In this document: positions 46,080-56,559 of the stretch, piece by piece
How positions within the stretch are numbered: position 1 is the first letter of the stretch
Layout: the number at the start of each line of letters is the position of its first letter
Assembly: GCF_030463535.1 (NCBI RefSeq)
Contig: NC_132900.1
Span: 30,855,221 to 30,919,220 of the forward strand
Source: Salminus brasiliensis
Lineage: Eukaryota; Chordata; Actinopteri; Characiformes; Bryconidae
DNA length: 64,000 nucleotides
Direction: 5' to 3'
Position numbers and translations under genes: made by a program
The notes under the pieces: generated by a model
Databases searched by the model: none
What the model saw: only the letters and a program-made list of their open reading frames with translations
What the model was told of the DNA's origin: nothing

Positions 46080-47300
46080 AATTTTGCTGATTTTACAGAA
46101 AGGATGTAAATCAGGCTGCTGTAAAGTATTTTCACTGGAAATGAGTTCACACATATATACTCACGACTTTACAGCCTGACCTTTCACCTTTCCTGTGTTT
46201 TACAGTTAAAATGTTCACTTTTAAACTGCAACCAATCCAGAAGAAATGTAGAATTTCAGTTTTTGTTGGTGAAAGTGGTGCATTCCAGTGTTTGAAGATA
46301 TGCAAACATCTGCAAATATTATAAATTTCACTCCAAGTGAATTTACTGAAATCTTTTAACAGTTTTGTACTAATTATTTTCTGGATTTCAAATAATTAAG
46401 TATAATTTAACCCTAAAATATGTAAACATTACTGTTTCAAATAATCTAAATAGATGTTCTTTTTATATTGGCAGTAATTTTACAGTAAAATTGGTAAATT
46501 GAACTATTTAAAAAAATGAATTACCATATTTTTTACAGTAAAATCATCAAACTTTACGCTTTAAAAGAATTAGTCTTTTAACGGTTTTGTGCTGACAGTG
46601 TTTTTCTGTAATTTCTCACATTTTTTTACTGAAAGAAATTTTAAATTCCATTTTTAGCTGTAAAATCTTCAAACTTTACTGTTTTAATGAACCGTGTGGT
46701 AATCTGTTTTTTTGTTATACTTTTACAGTAAACTTTCACCATTTGACAGAATATACAGTAAATATTTATTGTAAATCCTTACTTTACTTTTTTAACAGTA
46801 AAATTGGCAAACTTTACATTCTGAAAGATAAATAGAATACGTTTCATTGCAATTGAACTTACAGACATCTTTTACAGTTTTGTACTGAGGAGTTTTACAT
46901 TACATTTTAACTGTAAAATATGTAAACTTTACTGTTTCAGTAAATGCAAATATGTGTGATTTTACACTGCCAATATTTTAACAGTAATCGTGGTCCTAGT
47001 AATAAAATTAGGTTTAAAGAAAGCAGATAAGTGTAAATAACGTTCTACTGTCAAAATGTTTTTACAGTAAACTTTACAAAGAGTTTAAATGCTTTTCATT
47101 TAAATTGAACTTAAAGACATCTTACAGTTTTGTACTGAAGACTTTTTGTCTAGAATGTAAATGTTAATGAACGTGTTAATTGTTTTAGCAAAATATTTAA
47201 ATTTCACTGTAAAGTTTTTTGGTTTTTTTACAGTAAAATCAGCAAATTTTTTACATATTTTTAAAAATGCAAATGATTTACTGTAAATGTTCTAGTGGTG
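46080..47300. repeat. Diverged TTTACAGTAAA-rich array
   Basis: Variants of the near-palindrome TTTTACAGTAAAA occur again and again (for example near 46489, 46537, 46724, 47061 and 47228, with TTTACTGTAAA near 47276). A longer phrase AGTTTTGTACTGA or close variant recurs at 46361, 46583, 46876 and 47126. This suggests four old tandem units of 220-300 bp. It abuts the 3' end of the C3orf80-like gene. Confidence 0.7.
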
Positions 47301-47329
47301 AAATCTTTCCTAGATTTTGTCCAGCTGTT

Positions 47330-48320
47330 TGTTTACGTGTTTGTTTGTTTATGTGTTTGTATCCCGCGCGCTCGGCTGTCCTTCTCTTAGCTCTGTCCAT
47401 CACACTGAGTTCCGGGACCCCCTCGTTTGTCGCGTGTCTGTCCGTCTGTCCTCCCCGGGCCTCCGCAGAGCTCCCGCCGCCTCCAGCAGGTTATCCTCCG
47501 AGCGGCGCCCGCCGAGTCCTTCCTCCTCCTCCTCCTCCTCCTCCTCCGCCTCCTGCACGCTCTCCTCGTACGTGGGCAGGTGTTTCACCTCGTCGTAGGC
47601 GGGCAGGCGCGGCGGTGGGGGCGGCGGCAGCGGCGCCGGCCACGCGAACTCGGTACCGTGCTCCAGCGGCGGCGGCGACGTCGTCGTCAGCAGGGTGTCC
47701 CGGGACGCGCGCACCCTCTCGCGCCGCCCGCGCGGCCGCGGACACACCACGCGCTGCACGAAATAGCCCATGGCGAAGAGCAGCAACAGGATCAGAACCC
47801 CCGACAGTTTCCGCGCGAGCCAGCCGGCGCCGTCCAGGAATGCGCGCGCCCCCGCCCCGCCGTTTCCGTTACCGTTACTGGTGCTGCCGTTGCCGCGCGC
47901 GCAGCAGCGCTCGTGCTCGCCGCAGCGCACATCGCCGCAGTCGCGCGACGCCTGGCATGCACGCAGCGCGAGCGCCGCCAGCGCCGCCAGCACGGCCAGG
48001 CGCGCGCCCATAGCGAACGGCGAATATCCTGCGCGTGCTCCGGGCTTTAACGAAACTCTCGCGGCTGTTGGGGGGGGTGGGGGGTCCCTTTAACGTCTGT
48101 TCATGCTGCGGGGTCTGAACCGGCGCCTCGCGGGGCTCCGGTCACCGTCTGCCTGCAGGGCTGCTCGTGCTGGTGCTCTCGCGCTCCTTGGCATCACTGC
48201 ACGAGACAGGCTGCAAGGAATCACCGTATAAGCGTGCAGCAGCAGTGTGATGCATGCTCTGCACCCCTCTCGGTTTCTCGCGCGGTCCCGTCCCGTGCAG
48301 TGCAGAGCAGAGCGCGAGGA
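47330..48320. promoter_or_regulatory. CpG island over the C3orf80-like gene
   Basis: By far the most CpG-dense kilobase of the window, covering the whole single-exon frame and the putative 5' flank up to about 48320. No TATA box was identified. The transcription start is not visible in sequence. Confidence 0.75.
47400..48011 (-). CDS. Single-pass membrane protein, homologue of human C3orf80
   Basis: A single-exon frame of 203 residues. Residues 1-19 (MGARLAVLAALAALALRAC) look like a signal peptide. A short ectodomain holds Cys19, 25, 30, 36 and 37 and an NGS sequon at 41-43. The membrane segment is about 69-89 (LSGVLILLLLFAMGYFVQRVV) and is followed by a basic stop-transfer stretch. The cytoplasmic tail has a poly-Pro run (129-134), LPAY (136-139), LPTYEE (145-150) and a nine-Glu run. 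The shape and the position beside ift80 fit C3orf80, whose function is not established to my knowledge. The LPxY motifs suggest WW-domain (NEDD4-type) binding; this is inference. Long frames on the opposite strand reflect the GC content. Confidence 0.85.
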   Translation of the reverse strand: MGARLAVLAALAALALRACQASRDCGDVRCGEHERCCARGNGSTSNGNGNGGAGARAFLDGAGWLARKLSGVLILLLLFAMGYFVQRVVCPRPRGRRERVRASRDTLLTTTSPPPLEHGTEFAWPAPLPPPPPPRLPAYDEVKHLPTYEESVQEAEEEEEEEEEGLGGRRSEDNLLEAAGALRRPGEDRRTDTRQTRGSRNSV

Positions 48321-48345
48321 GTGGCTACGTCAGAGCCGTCGTGTT

Positions 48346-48368
48346 AAAAAAAAAAAAAAAAAAAAAAA
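48346..48368 (+). repeat. Poly(A) run
   Basis: About 23 consecutive A, at the outer edge of the CpG island; a poly(G) run of about 20 follows at 48492-48512. Confidence 0.95.
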
Positions 48369-48627
48369 GGCACATGCACCTTCAGACCCCCGGAGAAGCC
48401 TGCACGAGCCGTGGCCGAAATGAAGAACAGCACTTAATAGAAAGAGGAGCTGAACGCTCTCAGTGGAAGAGAGTCATTAGCCATTAGTGGAGAGAGAGGG
48501 GGGGGGGGGGGGCAGGGCAGCTCTCTTCTGAGCTCTGACTGTTCAGACTGGAACTCAGAATTCGATTCTAATTTGCATATTTAAATTATTACTACGGAAG
48601 CCCATTTCTGCCACTTGGAACGACTTA

Positions 48628-49062
48628 CACTATTTGGGCAAAAGTATTTGGACACCTGCTCATTCATTTTTTTTTTTCCCCTCCGAAATCAAGGAGGGTA
48701 TTAAAAAGAGCTGGAGTAACTGTCTCTACTGTCCAGAGAAGAAGACTAGATTTCTACTGGATTTTGGAGGGTTGAACATTGCTGTGAGGATTTGATTGCA
48801 TTCAGCAACAAGAGCTAGAGTTAAAGTTAGTGAGGCCAGGATGATTTGGGTGATCACCGACTCATCCCAAAAGTACTGGATGGAGCTCCACCACCATCCA
48901 TCATTCCAGAGAACACAGCTCTTCCACTGCTCCACAGCTCCTCAATGCTGGGGGGCTTTATTACACCCCTCCTCTAGCCCACGCCTGGTGTTATTAGGCA
49001 GCATGGTGCCAATGGAGTCTTATTCTAATGGCAATACTTCTTTCTCTGCAGGGACTAGAAAA
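48628..49062 (-). mobile_element. CACTATATG-family transposon, reverse orientation
   Basis: Starts CACTATTTGGGCAAAAGTAT after a TA. The body has GCTGGGGGGCTTTATTACAC and CCACGCCTGGTG. It ends near GGACTAGAAAAGCC, at a (TG)n tract. The far terminus is lost. Confidence 0.75.
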
Positions 49063-49139
49063 GCCATGTGTGTGTGTGTGTGTGTGTGTGTGTTAGGCCA
49101 GGCTGCCTCCTCGCTTGCCTCCCCCCCCCATAAACCGAG

Positions 49140-49700
49140 CTGATGCACGAGTCGCCAAACTCGATTACAGGAGCATTACGCTGTAAAACACACTGGAACC
49201 AAATCAAAGCTCCAGCCTCATTTACGCCAGATCGGATTTCTCCCAGCAATCTTTCCCAATTACCGCAATGTGATCCACGCATCCTCCTCACATATCATAC
49301 AACACACACGGATCTGATTACGCAGCTCGACCACGATGGGATGACTCGAGCCACTGCCCCGTAGAAGCGGCTGCGTCTTTCTGCAGGTGCTCCTTCGCGC
49401 TTCCACCCGGCAGATACTGGAGGTTTCACTGTGCCAGACAGCTGCAACCCCCCCAGCCCACCCTCAAATGCACACACTCCTCCACAAACTCCTCCAATCA
49501 ATCGCGCTCTCTCTGGTGGCCGATTGTAATCGAAGCCTAATTGAAGAGTCTTCTCCATTTGTTCTCTTCTTTTACTGGAAAGAAGACCCGATTGCTCTCA
49601 GATCTAATGGTAGAAACCACAAGCGATGCTCGTGGGCTGTTTTGGAACCCAGTGCTCGGGGAAATGTGTTCACGGCCACTTAAAGAGCAATAAGGCCCTA
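49140..49700. other. Unique block upstream of the C3orf80-like gene, candidate conserved element
   Basis: High-complexity, repeat-free stretch. It contains CCAATTACCGCAATGTGATC (49256-49275), GATTGTAATCGAAGC and CTAATTGAAGAG near 49522-49550. Candidate enhancer about 1.1-1.7 kb upstream of the start codon; inference only. Confidence 0.3.
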
Positions 49701-50041
49701 AATGTGATGCTGAGAGAAACAGAAAACATCTGCCGAAGCTTCGCCCTGCGGAGCGTCTGTGTCTGCGTCTGCGTCGTGAAGGTGCAGGCGCGATGTCTAC
49801 AGGTGACCTAATGTCGCGGGGATGCACCGATATGGGAACTGTGGGCCGATGCCGATACACTTTAGGGCCTCTGGTCAGAATTTCTGTTACTTCTGTTGTA
49901 GCTAAAGCAGCAGTTTGTGAGAATTGGGTTGTTGTTTTTTGCTTTGGGCTCCCCCTACAGTTGGGAAGTGGAATTCACGCTTAGAGCCTGCATGCATGCA
50001 TTTCTGGACAAGCTGAGAGATACAGAAGCGTCACTGAAAGC

Positions 50042-50325
50042 AGATTAACATCATGACCCTATTGGCTCCATGCTGCCTAATAACACCAGGCGTGGGCTAG
50101 AGGGGTATAAAGTCCCCCCAGCATTGAGGAGCTGTGGAGCAGTGGAAGAGCTGTGTTCTCTGGAATGATGGTGGTGGAGCTCCATCCAATAGTTTTGGGA
50201 TGAGTTGGGGAACATCCTGACTCTAGTGCTCTAGTCACTGAATGCAATCAAATCCTCACAGCAATGCTCATTCAAAGTCCAGCAGAAAGCCTTCTTCCCT
50301 AGAGAGTAGAGACAGTTATCCCACT
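50042..50325 (+). mobile_element. CACTATATG-family transposon fragment
   Basis: CATCATGACCCTATTGGCTC through CCAGCAGAAAGCCTTCTTCC. Both termini are missing, and the right side abuts the repeat at 50333. Confidence 0.7.
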
Positions 50326-50332
50326 GTAGGGA

Positions 50333-50480
50333 TTTCTGCCACTGCTGGTAGACCAGTATGACCGTCTGCTTCCGTACACCTGCAGATTCAGCTCCTTCCT
50401 TCACACTGTAGTTTCTTTGGCCACGCCCAAATGCCGAAATTCACTCCTTTCAGCCAATCATTACCTGTACTTGCTTTGCG
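50333..50480 (+). repeat. Dispersed 150-bp repeat, second copy
   Basis: Partner of 39446-39605. Here it begins inside the transposon copy at 50042, just after GACAGTTATCCCA, in place of that element's right end. Confidence 0.75.
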
Positions 50481-50589
50481 ACTGCACATGCCATCTGCAG
50501 GGGCCTGAAGATACTACCACCTTAAACAAACAAAGTGGTTAATATTTTGTCATGGGAAGCTTCTATATCTAATACATATCTGATACATG

Positions 50590-51000
50590 TGGCTTTATAG
50601 GGTTAAGTGAGGAACAGCAGGCCCATTTGTGTGGGTGTGATCTCCCTTTACACAAAGCCCATCAGTTCACAGTCTAATAAAAAGCAGGCCCTGCATCGCC
50701 TAATAACCGAGCTGGAGTTAGTGACAGGAATTAAAAAACACCCACGGACTTCCTCCCCTCTGATTGACCAGAGCGGCCTGTGCGTGTCGGGTCTGTGATA
50801 TATGAGACCTGGCAGGGTGATTAGAGAGCGACTGGCCTTCTTTAGGAGAGAAAAGGTGAAAATCTCCCTCCCCCGGCCAGAGAAAACCCTGGGACGGGGT
50901 TGGGACGGGCCTGGGAGCGATTGTGCTGTTACATCACAGTGCTTCAGTCAGCGGCTTCCCCCTGTCCTCTCCTCTCATACGGGAGCTCTGAGGAGGGCGG
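50590..51000. other. Unique intergenic block, candidate conserved element
   Basis: Repeat-free sequence with GAACAGCAGGCCCATTTGTG (50612-50631) and GCATCGCCTAATAACCGAGC (50692-50711). No coding signature. Role not determinable from sequence. Confidence 0.25.
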
Positions 51001-51230
51001 GATGTTGAGAGAGAGGTTGTGGGTTTTGGACCAGGGGTTGCCCCTGGCAGGCAGAGCAGGCCGCTTGGCTTTACCACACTCTGGACGACCTCTGAACAGC
51101 GCGCCCCTCGTTTGCTTCTTGGGTTTCTTTGAGTAACTCTGCAGCACCTCTTGGATATGACACGGCTACCATGAAATAAGCTCCAGTCCACCAGCAAGGA
51201 AACCTCAGAACCTTCCAGTCCGTCTGCGAA

Positions 51231-51632
51231 GCCCTAAAGTTTGTGGACGCACTGCTGACATGGATGTGAAATGCACACGCAGAGAGCTGGAGCAGACCAA
51301 CATTATGACCCTATTGGCACCATGCTGCCTAATAATGCCAGGCGTGAGCTATAGAGGCATTGAGGAGCTGTGGATCAGTGGAAGAACTGTGTTCTCTGGA
51401 ATGATGGTGGTGGAGCTCCATCCAATAGTTTTGGGATGAGTTGGGGAACATCCTGACCTCACTAGTGCGCTAGTCGCTGAATGCAATCAAATCCTCACAG
51501 CAATGCTCATTCAAAGTCTAGCAGAAAGCCTTCTTCCCTGGAGAGTAGAGACATAATAAAAGCAGGATCAACTCATTTAAATACACTTTATTTCAGAAGA
51601 GCAATTAATGTCCAAATACTTTTGTCCTAAAA
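51231..51632 (+). mobile_element. CACTATATG-family transposon, shortened
   Basis: AAAGTTTGTGGACGCACTGC at left, ATTATGACCCTATTGGCACC, CCATCCAATAGTTTTGGGAT and AAATACTTTTGTCC at right. An internal deletion removes much of the TAGTAGAGGGG block. Confidence 0.75.
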
Positions 51633-51794
51633 AGGCAATATGATTTTACAATAATTTAAATGGCTTTGTGTTTAAAGTCATTGCAAACAGCTGCATTCAA
51701 AACTATCAAAAGTCTTATTTTAACAACAGAAGCATTTAACCCCTTACATCCTAGATGAAATATCCACTTATTGATCCTAATACACAAGCTATTG

Positions 51795-51900
51795 ATTAGT
51801 TTGGTATATTTTGTGGAATCCCACAGGGTTCTATTTTAGGGCCGATGTAACTTTTAGGAATTATGACTGTAATCTAGGCATGAGAGTGAAGATCTGAAGT
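51795..51900 (+). pseudogene. Reverse-transcriptase motif relic
   Basis: The frame at 51815-51844 reads [10 protein letters not shown] with FC before it. The following bases resemble those after the relic at 35127, so both probably come from one element family. Confidence 0.4.
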
Positions 51901-52059
51901 TTGGGCCTGCATACAGAGGAGCCAAGTTAGAGGCCATACCCTCACTTTTATCAACTATTACAAGACTTATTAAAAAACATAATCTGCTGATTATGTGAAT
52001 GAACATTTATCCCACTTTCAACTGCTCAAGATCAATAAAGCAGCTAGTTAACTTTCACC

Positions 52060-52740
52060 AAGCCTTCACAGTAGCCTCCCATCAGAGGGAACCAGGACTG
52101 GCCCAGCTAAAAACAGCAGCAGCACGTTCCATACATTCAGGGTAAGTGGAAAGCAGTGCAGATTTGATTACCGGCCAAAGTGCTGCTTTAAAAGTAACCT
52201 TAAACCAGCCCAAACAGCATCTTTCAGCTAATGTAAAAAAAGAAGCCCGTGGTCAGGGGTCAAAGAAATCTCATATAATTACATCCAGCGGCTCTCTGTC
52301 AGTGCCTTCCTGCCTCTCATGTCGTTAAGAAGGCATCGCTGAGGTCACATCCTGCCTTCCGCCCACCCCCAGTTCGGTCTCTTGTGGGAAGCCTTTCGCG
52401 GACGCTCATCTGGCTCTTAAATTTCTCTGGTCCACGCAGTCAGGCACAGTACAGGGGGATTCCCTGACCCGAGGGACCCGGCTTTCAGAACAAAGGGGGA
52501 AAAGTCCCGGAGCAGGCGATGCGTAGGAGGGCAGAAGGGGCCAAGCACCTCCCGGGGTCCAGAGAAGCCCTTAAGAGTTCAGAGGGACACTGTTTCTCAC
52601 TGGTTCTGGCTGTTTGCCCGGCCCGCCCGGCTGGGCGTGACTCAGCGTGGGATGCATTGGTCAGCTCCAGAGTTGAAGCGTGAGCAGTCAGGTCAGCACA
52701 TGTGAGCAGCACAAGCCGCCGCGCCGTCGCTACCCACACA
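52060..52740. other. Unique intergenic block
   Basis: Repeat-poor sequence of rising GC content. No family is recognised in its open frames. The ATTCAGGGTAAGT at 52136-52148 resembles a splice donor but has no supported exon before it. Confidence 0.25.
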
Positions 52741-52774
52741 CACTTTCACAAGATTGGGGGCAAGATTGCTAATA

Positions 52775-53272
52775 CACTGTTTGGACAAAAGTATTGGGAC
52801 ACCTTCCAAAATTAAGGGTATTAAAAAGAGTTGATTCTGCTTCTGTTTGTTTGTTGCAGGAACGGCCTCTACTGTTTAAGGAAGAAGGCTGGAGCATTGC
52901 AGTGAGGATTTGATTGCATTCAGCGACCAGAGCTAGTTAGTGAGGTCAGGATGTTGGATGATGAACATCACCCCACCTCATCCCAAAAGTACTGGATGGA
53001 GCTCCACCACCATCCATCATTCCAGAGAACACAGTTCTTCCACTGCTCCACAGCTCCTCAATGCTGGGGGCTTTATACCCCTCCACCTCTGTCATTAGGC
53101 AGCATGGTGCCAATAGGCTCCAGGGAGTCCTATTCTATTGGCAGTGCTTCTCTACAGAGACTAAACAAGCTGTGTGTGTGCATTTGCACATCTGTGTCAG
53201 CAATGGGTGCACCTTAAAGAAGCGGAATGCATTCAGTAGAATGGGTGTGCACAAATATTTGGACATGTAGTG
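52775..53272 (-). mobile_element. CACTATATG-family transposon, full length
   Basis: Starts CACTGTTTGGACAAAAGTAT after TA and ends ATATTTGGACATGTAGTG before TA. All body blocks are present in reverse order. About 498 bp. Confidence 0.85.
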
Positions 53273-53539
53273 TAGAGTTTGTTTCTGATGCATAGTTTAG
53301 GCCTGGCACGATTCTATTGATTATATCAGTAATCGAGTAATCAAGCGATGATTTTGGCGATGACCAATCAAAGTTTATGTGTCAAAATGTAAATGAGTAG
53401 GCGTGCCCAGCGGATTTCGCTTCCCACTGTAAGAAAGAGCAGCAGGACAGATTTGATTTTATATTGGAGTAATCGTGACAGTCCTGATCCGGTTATGTTC
53501 AGGTTCTATTGCTGGATACTGATGATTGATGATTCTCCC

Positions 53540-53568
53540 AAACACACACACACACACACACACACACC
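53540..53568 (+). repeat. (CA)n microsatellite
   Basis: CA tract of about 14 units. Confidence 0.9.
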
Positions 53569-53799
53569 AAAAAGTTGAGCTGCTCCATTCGTGCGGCGCT
53601 GGCTGAGGGCTGGGAGGGGTAGTGTGAGTGTCACTGAGAGCTGGTCTCTGTTTGCAGAATATCGATCCTCCCCTCATGATTGTCCTCGGATCTGGAGCTC
53701 TCCCATAAGGCCTCAGCGCTCTCAGCTCTCAGCGTTTGGGAAGCAGTGATAAGGGAACTGTGGGCCGATGCTGATCATGTACACATCTGCTGATGCTGA

Positions 53800-55000
53800 T
53801 ATACACATTTTATTATAGAAGCTGGGAATCCATCTACCTGGATCAGAACACTAGGAACAGAGCGGTCCAACATCACTGTGGATAGAAATCCAAAATAATA
53901 TATATTATTTATATATTAATTTAGATTTCTGTAGTAAACATCTGCTTTGTTTTCTTCTTCAGTTGGCATTAACAATGGAGTGTAGACTGGAGTAGATCTG
54001 TGAAATAAATAATAGAAAAGAAGTAAATAAACAATAATGATATTAATGAAACAATAATGTTTATACTGTTTTCCAGTCCTATTATTATAATTATTATTAT
54101 TTGTTTATTTACTGTGTTACTAAAAGGGATATTTTGAATATTATTTATTTATTCATATTATTCTAATATTACATTTTTATTCAATATTACTGTATTACAA
54201 ACAATACAATACATGTTTTTTTTAATTAATTAAATTATTTATTACTTGCTCATTAAAAATGACATTACAAAATGTATGTTTTTGTGATGCAAATATATCA
54301 ATATTAATGTATTATTAATTATAAATAAAATATAAGATGTATTTATGATAATAATACATTATAATTGTAAATGAATAATTATTACAACTAATAAATAATA
54401 ATTATTATTACTACTACATTAATTCTCTTCACATTCCACAGTTATGCACTACCACAAATGATTTATTATATTATTATACACATGCCTACTATAATATATC
54501 TATACACTATATATATTATTATTATATACTATATATACTCTTCCAGGTATACAGTTCCAGTACAGTTATACACACTCATTATAGCAATATTGGATTTTTA
54601 ATTATTTCTTTGATTTTGGTTTCCTGGGTCAGAATGGTTGTACTAATTAAGTTCTGAGTTCTTGATTAAAGTGATATAAAAGTATTGTGGGGTGCCCAAA
54701 CTTTTGCATGGTGCTGCTTGTCCTTTTTTCATCTTACTGATTTCCAAATAATTACTAACTTTTCAGGGTGTCCAAAGTTTTGCATGCCATTCAGTATATT
54801 ATACTTATTATATTTGAGCATTTTCTTATTTGTGTAAACATACACACACATATTTCTGTGTATAATGTACTGTAGTATCATTTATTCATGTGGAAATAAT
54901 GTATATATTTGAATCAGGGTATTGATTATTATTGATTATTAATGTAAAAATAGCCTGCTAATGGCTTTGCTTGGGTTGTAGAGATCTCTTTAAAGTCCAC
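53800..55000. other. AT-rich intergenic block, no gene
   Basis: Strongly A+T-rich with many TATTATT/TAATAAT runs. At 54690-54790 two phrases, GGGTGCCCAAACTTTTGCAT and GTGTCCAAAGTTTTGCATGC, look like facing ends of a small DNA transposon. No coding signal. Confidence 0.5.
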
Positions 55001-55639
55001 CCCCCCCCCCGCTCATACACTCTATACCCCCTCAGAGAAGGAGATGGAGAGTAGATACTCTCTCTCTGGACGAGTGTGTGATCAATAGGAAAGCCCTTGA
55101 TCCTCTCCTGGCCCGGCTCTCCCTCTCAGCGCTCCAGAGAGGAGGAGGCGTCGCTGCACAGAGAGCAGCTCACTTTTCATTTTTATTCTCTGTCCTCGGC
55201 AGCCCTGCGGCCGCACCTCTGCTCACGGCGACGCCGCGCTAGAGGGCCGTCCCGATGTGACCCCGATGTGACCCTGATGTGTGGGGCCTACTGTGTGCTG
55301 CTGGTTCTCAGAGGGAGCTTAAATCACCCTGATTTTCATTTAACCATCCAGTCCATCACAGCAGGGTCCTCTGGACTGTCGGTGTGTCCTGCTGAATATC
55401 CAGCTCAACACCAGCAGGTGCTGGGAGCTGGTTTCAGATGGTCAAGGTGGTGGAAAAGCTGGTCAGCCCAGCTGGAACTGGGATGATGCTGGTACAGAAG
55501 ATGGTAAACCAGCTCTGGGCCTCGCTGAGTTTGATGGACATACTGGTCTATTAGCATGACCAGTTTGACCAAGCTGATCGTCAAGGTGGTCAAACTGGTG
55601 GGCTAGTTTGGTAAAGCTAATTTTCCCAAGCTAGCCGCC

Positions 55640-56555
55640 TTTTCTATGCCATTTAGATTAGTGTAAAATAGCCACTAGCTACTCTTAGCAAGATGCTATC
55701 TGCTCTAGCTGGTAGCTACATGTTAGGTACTGTAACTGATGTTAGCAAGATGTTAACTACCTTAGCTGACGTTAGCTAATTCAGCTGATATTAGCTAACT
55801 GTTAGTTACTAATGTTAGCTAGATGTTAACTACTTTAGCGGATATTAGGTAGGTGACTTTAACTAGACGTTAACTACTGGCTGATGTTAGCTAGATGTTA
55901 TCTACTCTAGCTGATGTTATCTACTCTAGACAATGTTAGCTAGACGTTATCTACTCTAGCTGATGTTAGCTAGATGTTATCTACTCTAGACAATGTTAGT
56001 TAGATGTTATTTTCTCTAGCTGATGTTATCTAGATGTTATCTACTCTAGCTGATGTTATCTACTCTAGACAATGTTAGCTAGATGTTATCTACTCTAGCT
56101 GATGTTATCTACTCTAGACAATGTTAGTTAGATGTTATTTTCTCTAGCTGATGTTATCTAGATGTTATCTACTCTGGCTGATGTTAGCTTGTTGTTAACT
56201 ACTTTGGCTCATGTTCACTAGATGTTAACTACTCTAGTTAATGTTAGGTAAATGGTAGCTATTCTAGTTAATGTTAGCTAGATGTTAACTACTCTAGTTA
56301 ATGTTAGCTAGATGTTATCTACTCTAGCTGATGTTAGCTTGTTGTTAACTACTTTGGCTCATGTTCACTAGATGTTAACTACTCTAGTTAATGTTAGGTA
56401 AATGGTAGCTATTCTAGTTAATGTTAGCTAGATGTTAACTACTCTAGTTAATGTTAGCTAGATGTTATCTACTCTAGCTGATGTTAGCTTGTTGTTAACT
56501 ACTTTGGCTCATGTTCACTAGATGTTAACTACTCTAGTTAATGTTAGCTAATGTA
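55640..56555 (+). repeat. 30-bp minisatellite with 150-bp higher-order units
   Basis: Basic unit about 30 bp, typified by GATGTTAGCTAGATGTTAAC plus TACTCTAG. From 56183 a 150-bp block made of five units recurs (GTTAGCTTGTTGTTAACTAC at 56183, 56333 and 56483), almost identical between copies. The left half is more irregular. The array stops sharply at 56555. Confidence 0.92.
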
Positions 56556-56559
56556 AACC

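Noticed and set aside
47267..48093. Long plus-strand open frames over the CpG island
   Set aside because: Shadows of the minus-strand C3orf80-like gene caused by high GC content; low-complexity Ala/Arg/Pro translation with no signal or domain.
52136..52148. Splice donor-like CAGGGTAAGT as evidence of an exon
   Set aside because: The preceding frame has no supported acceptor or protein similarity.
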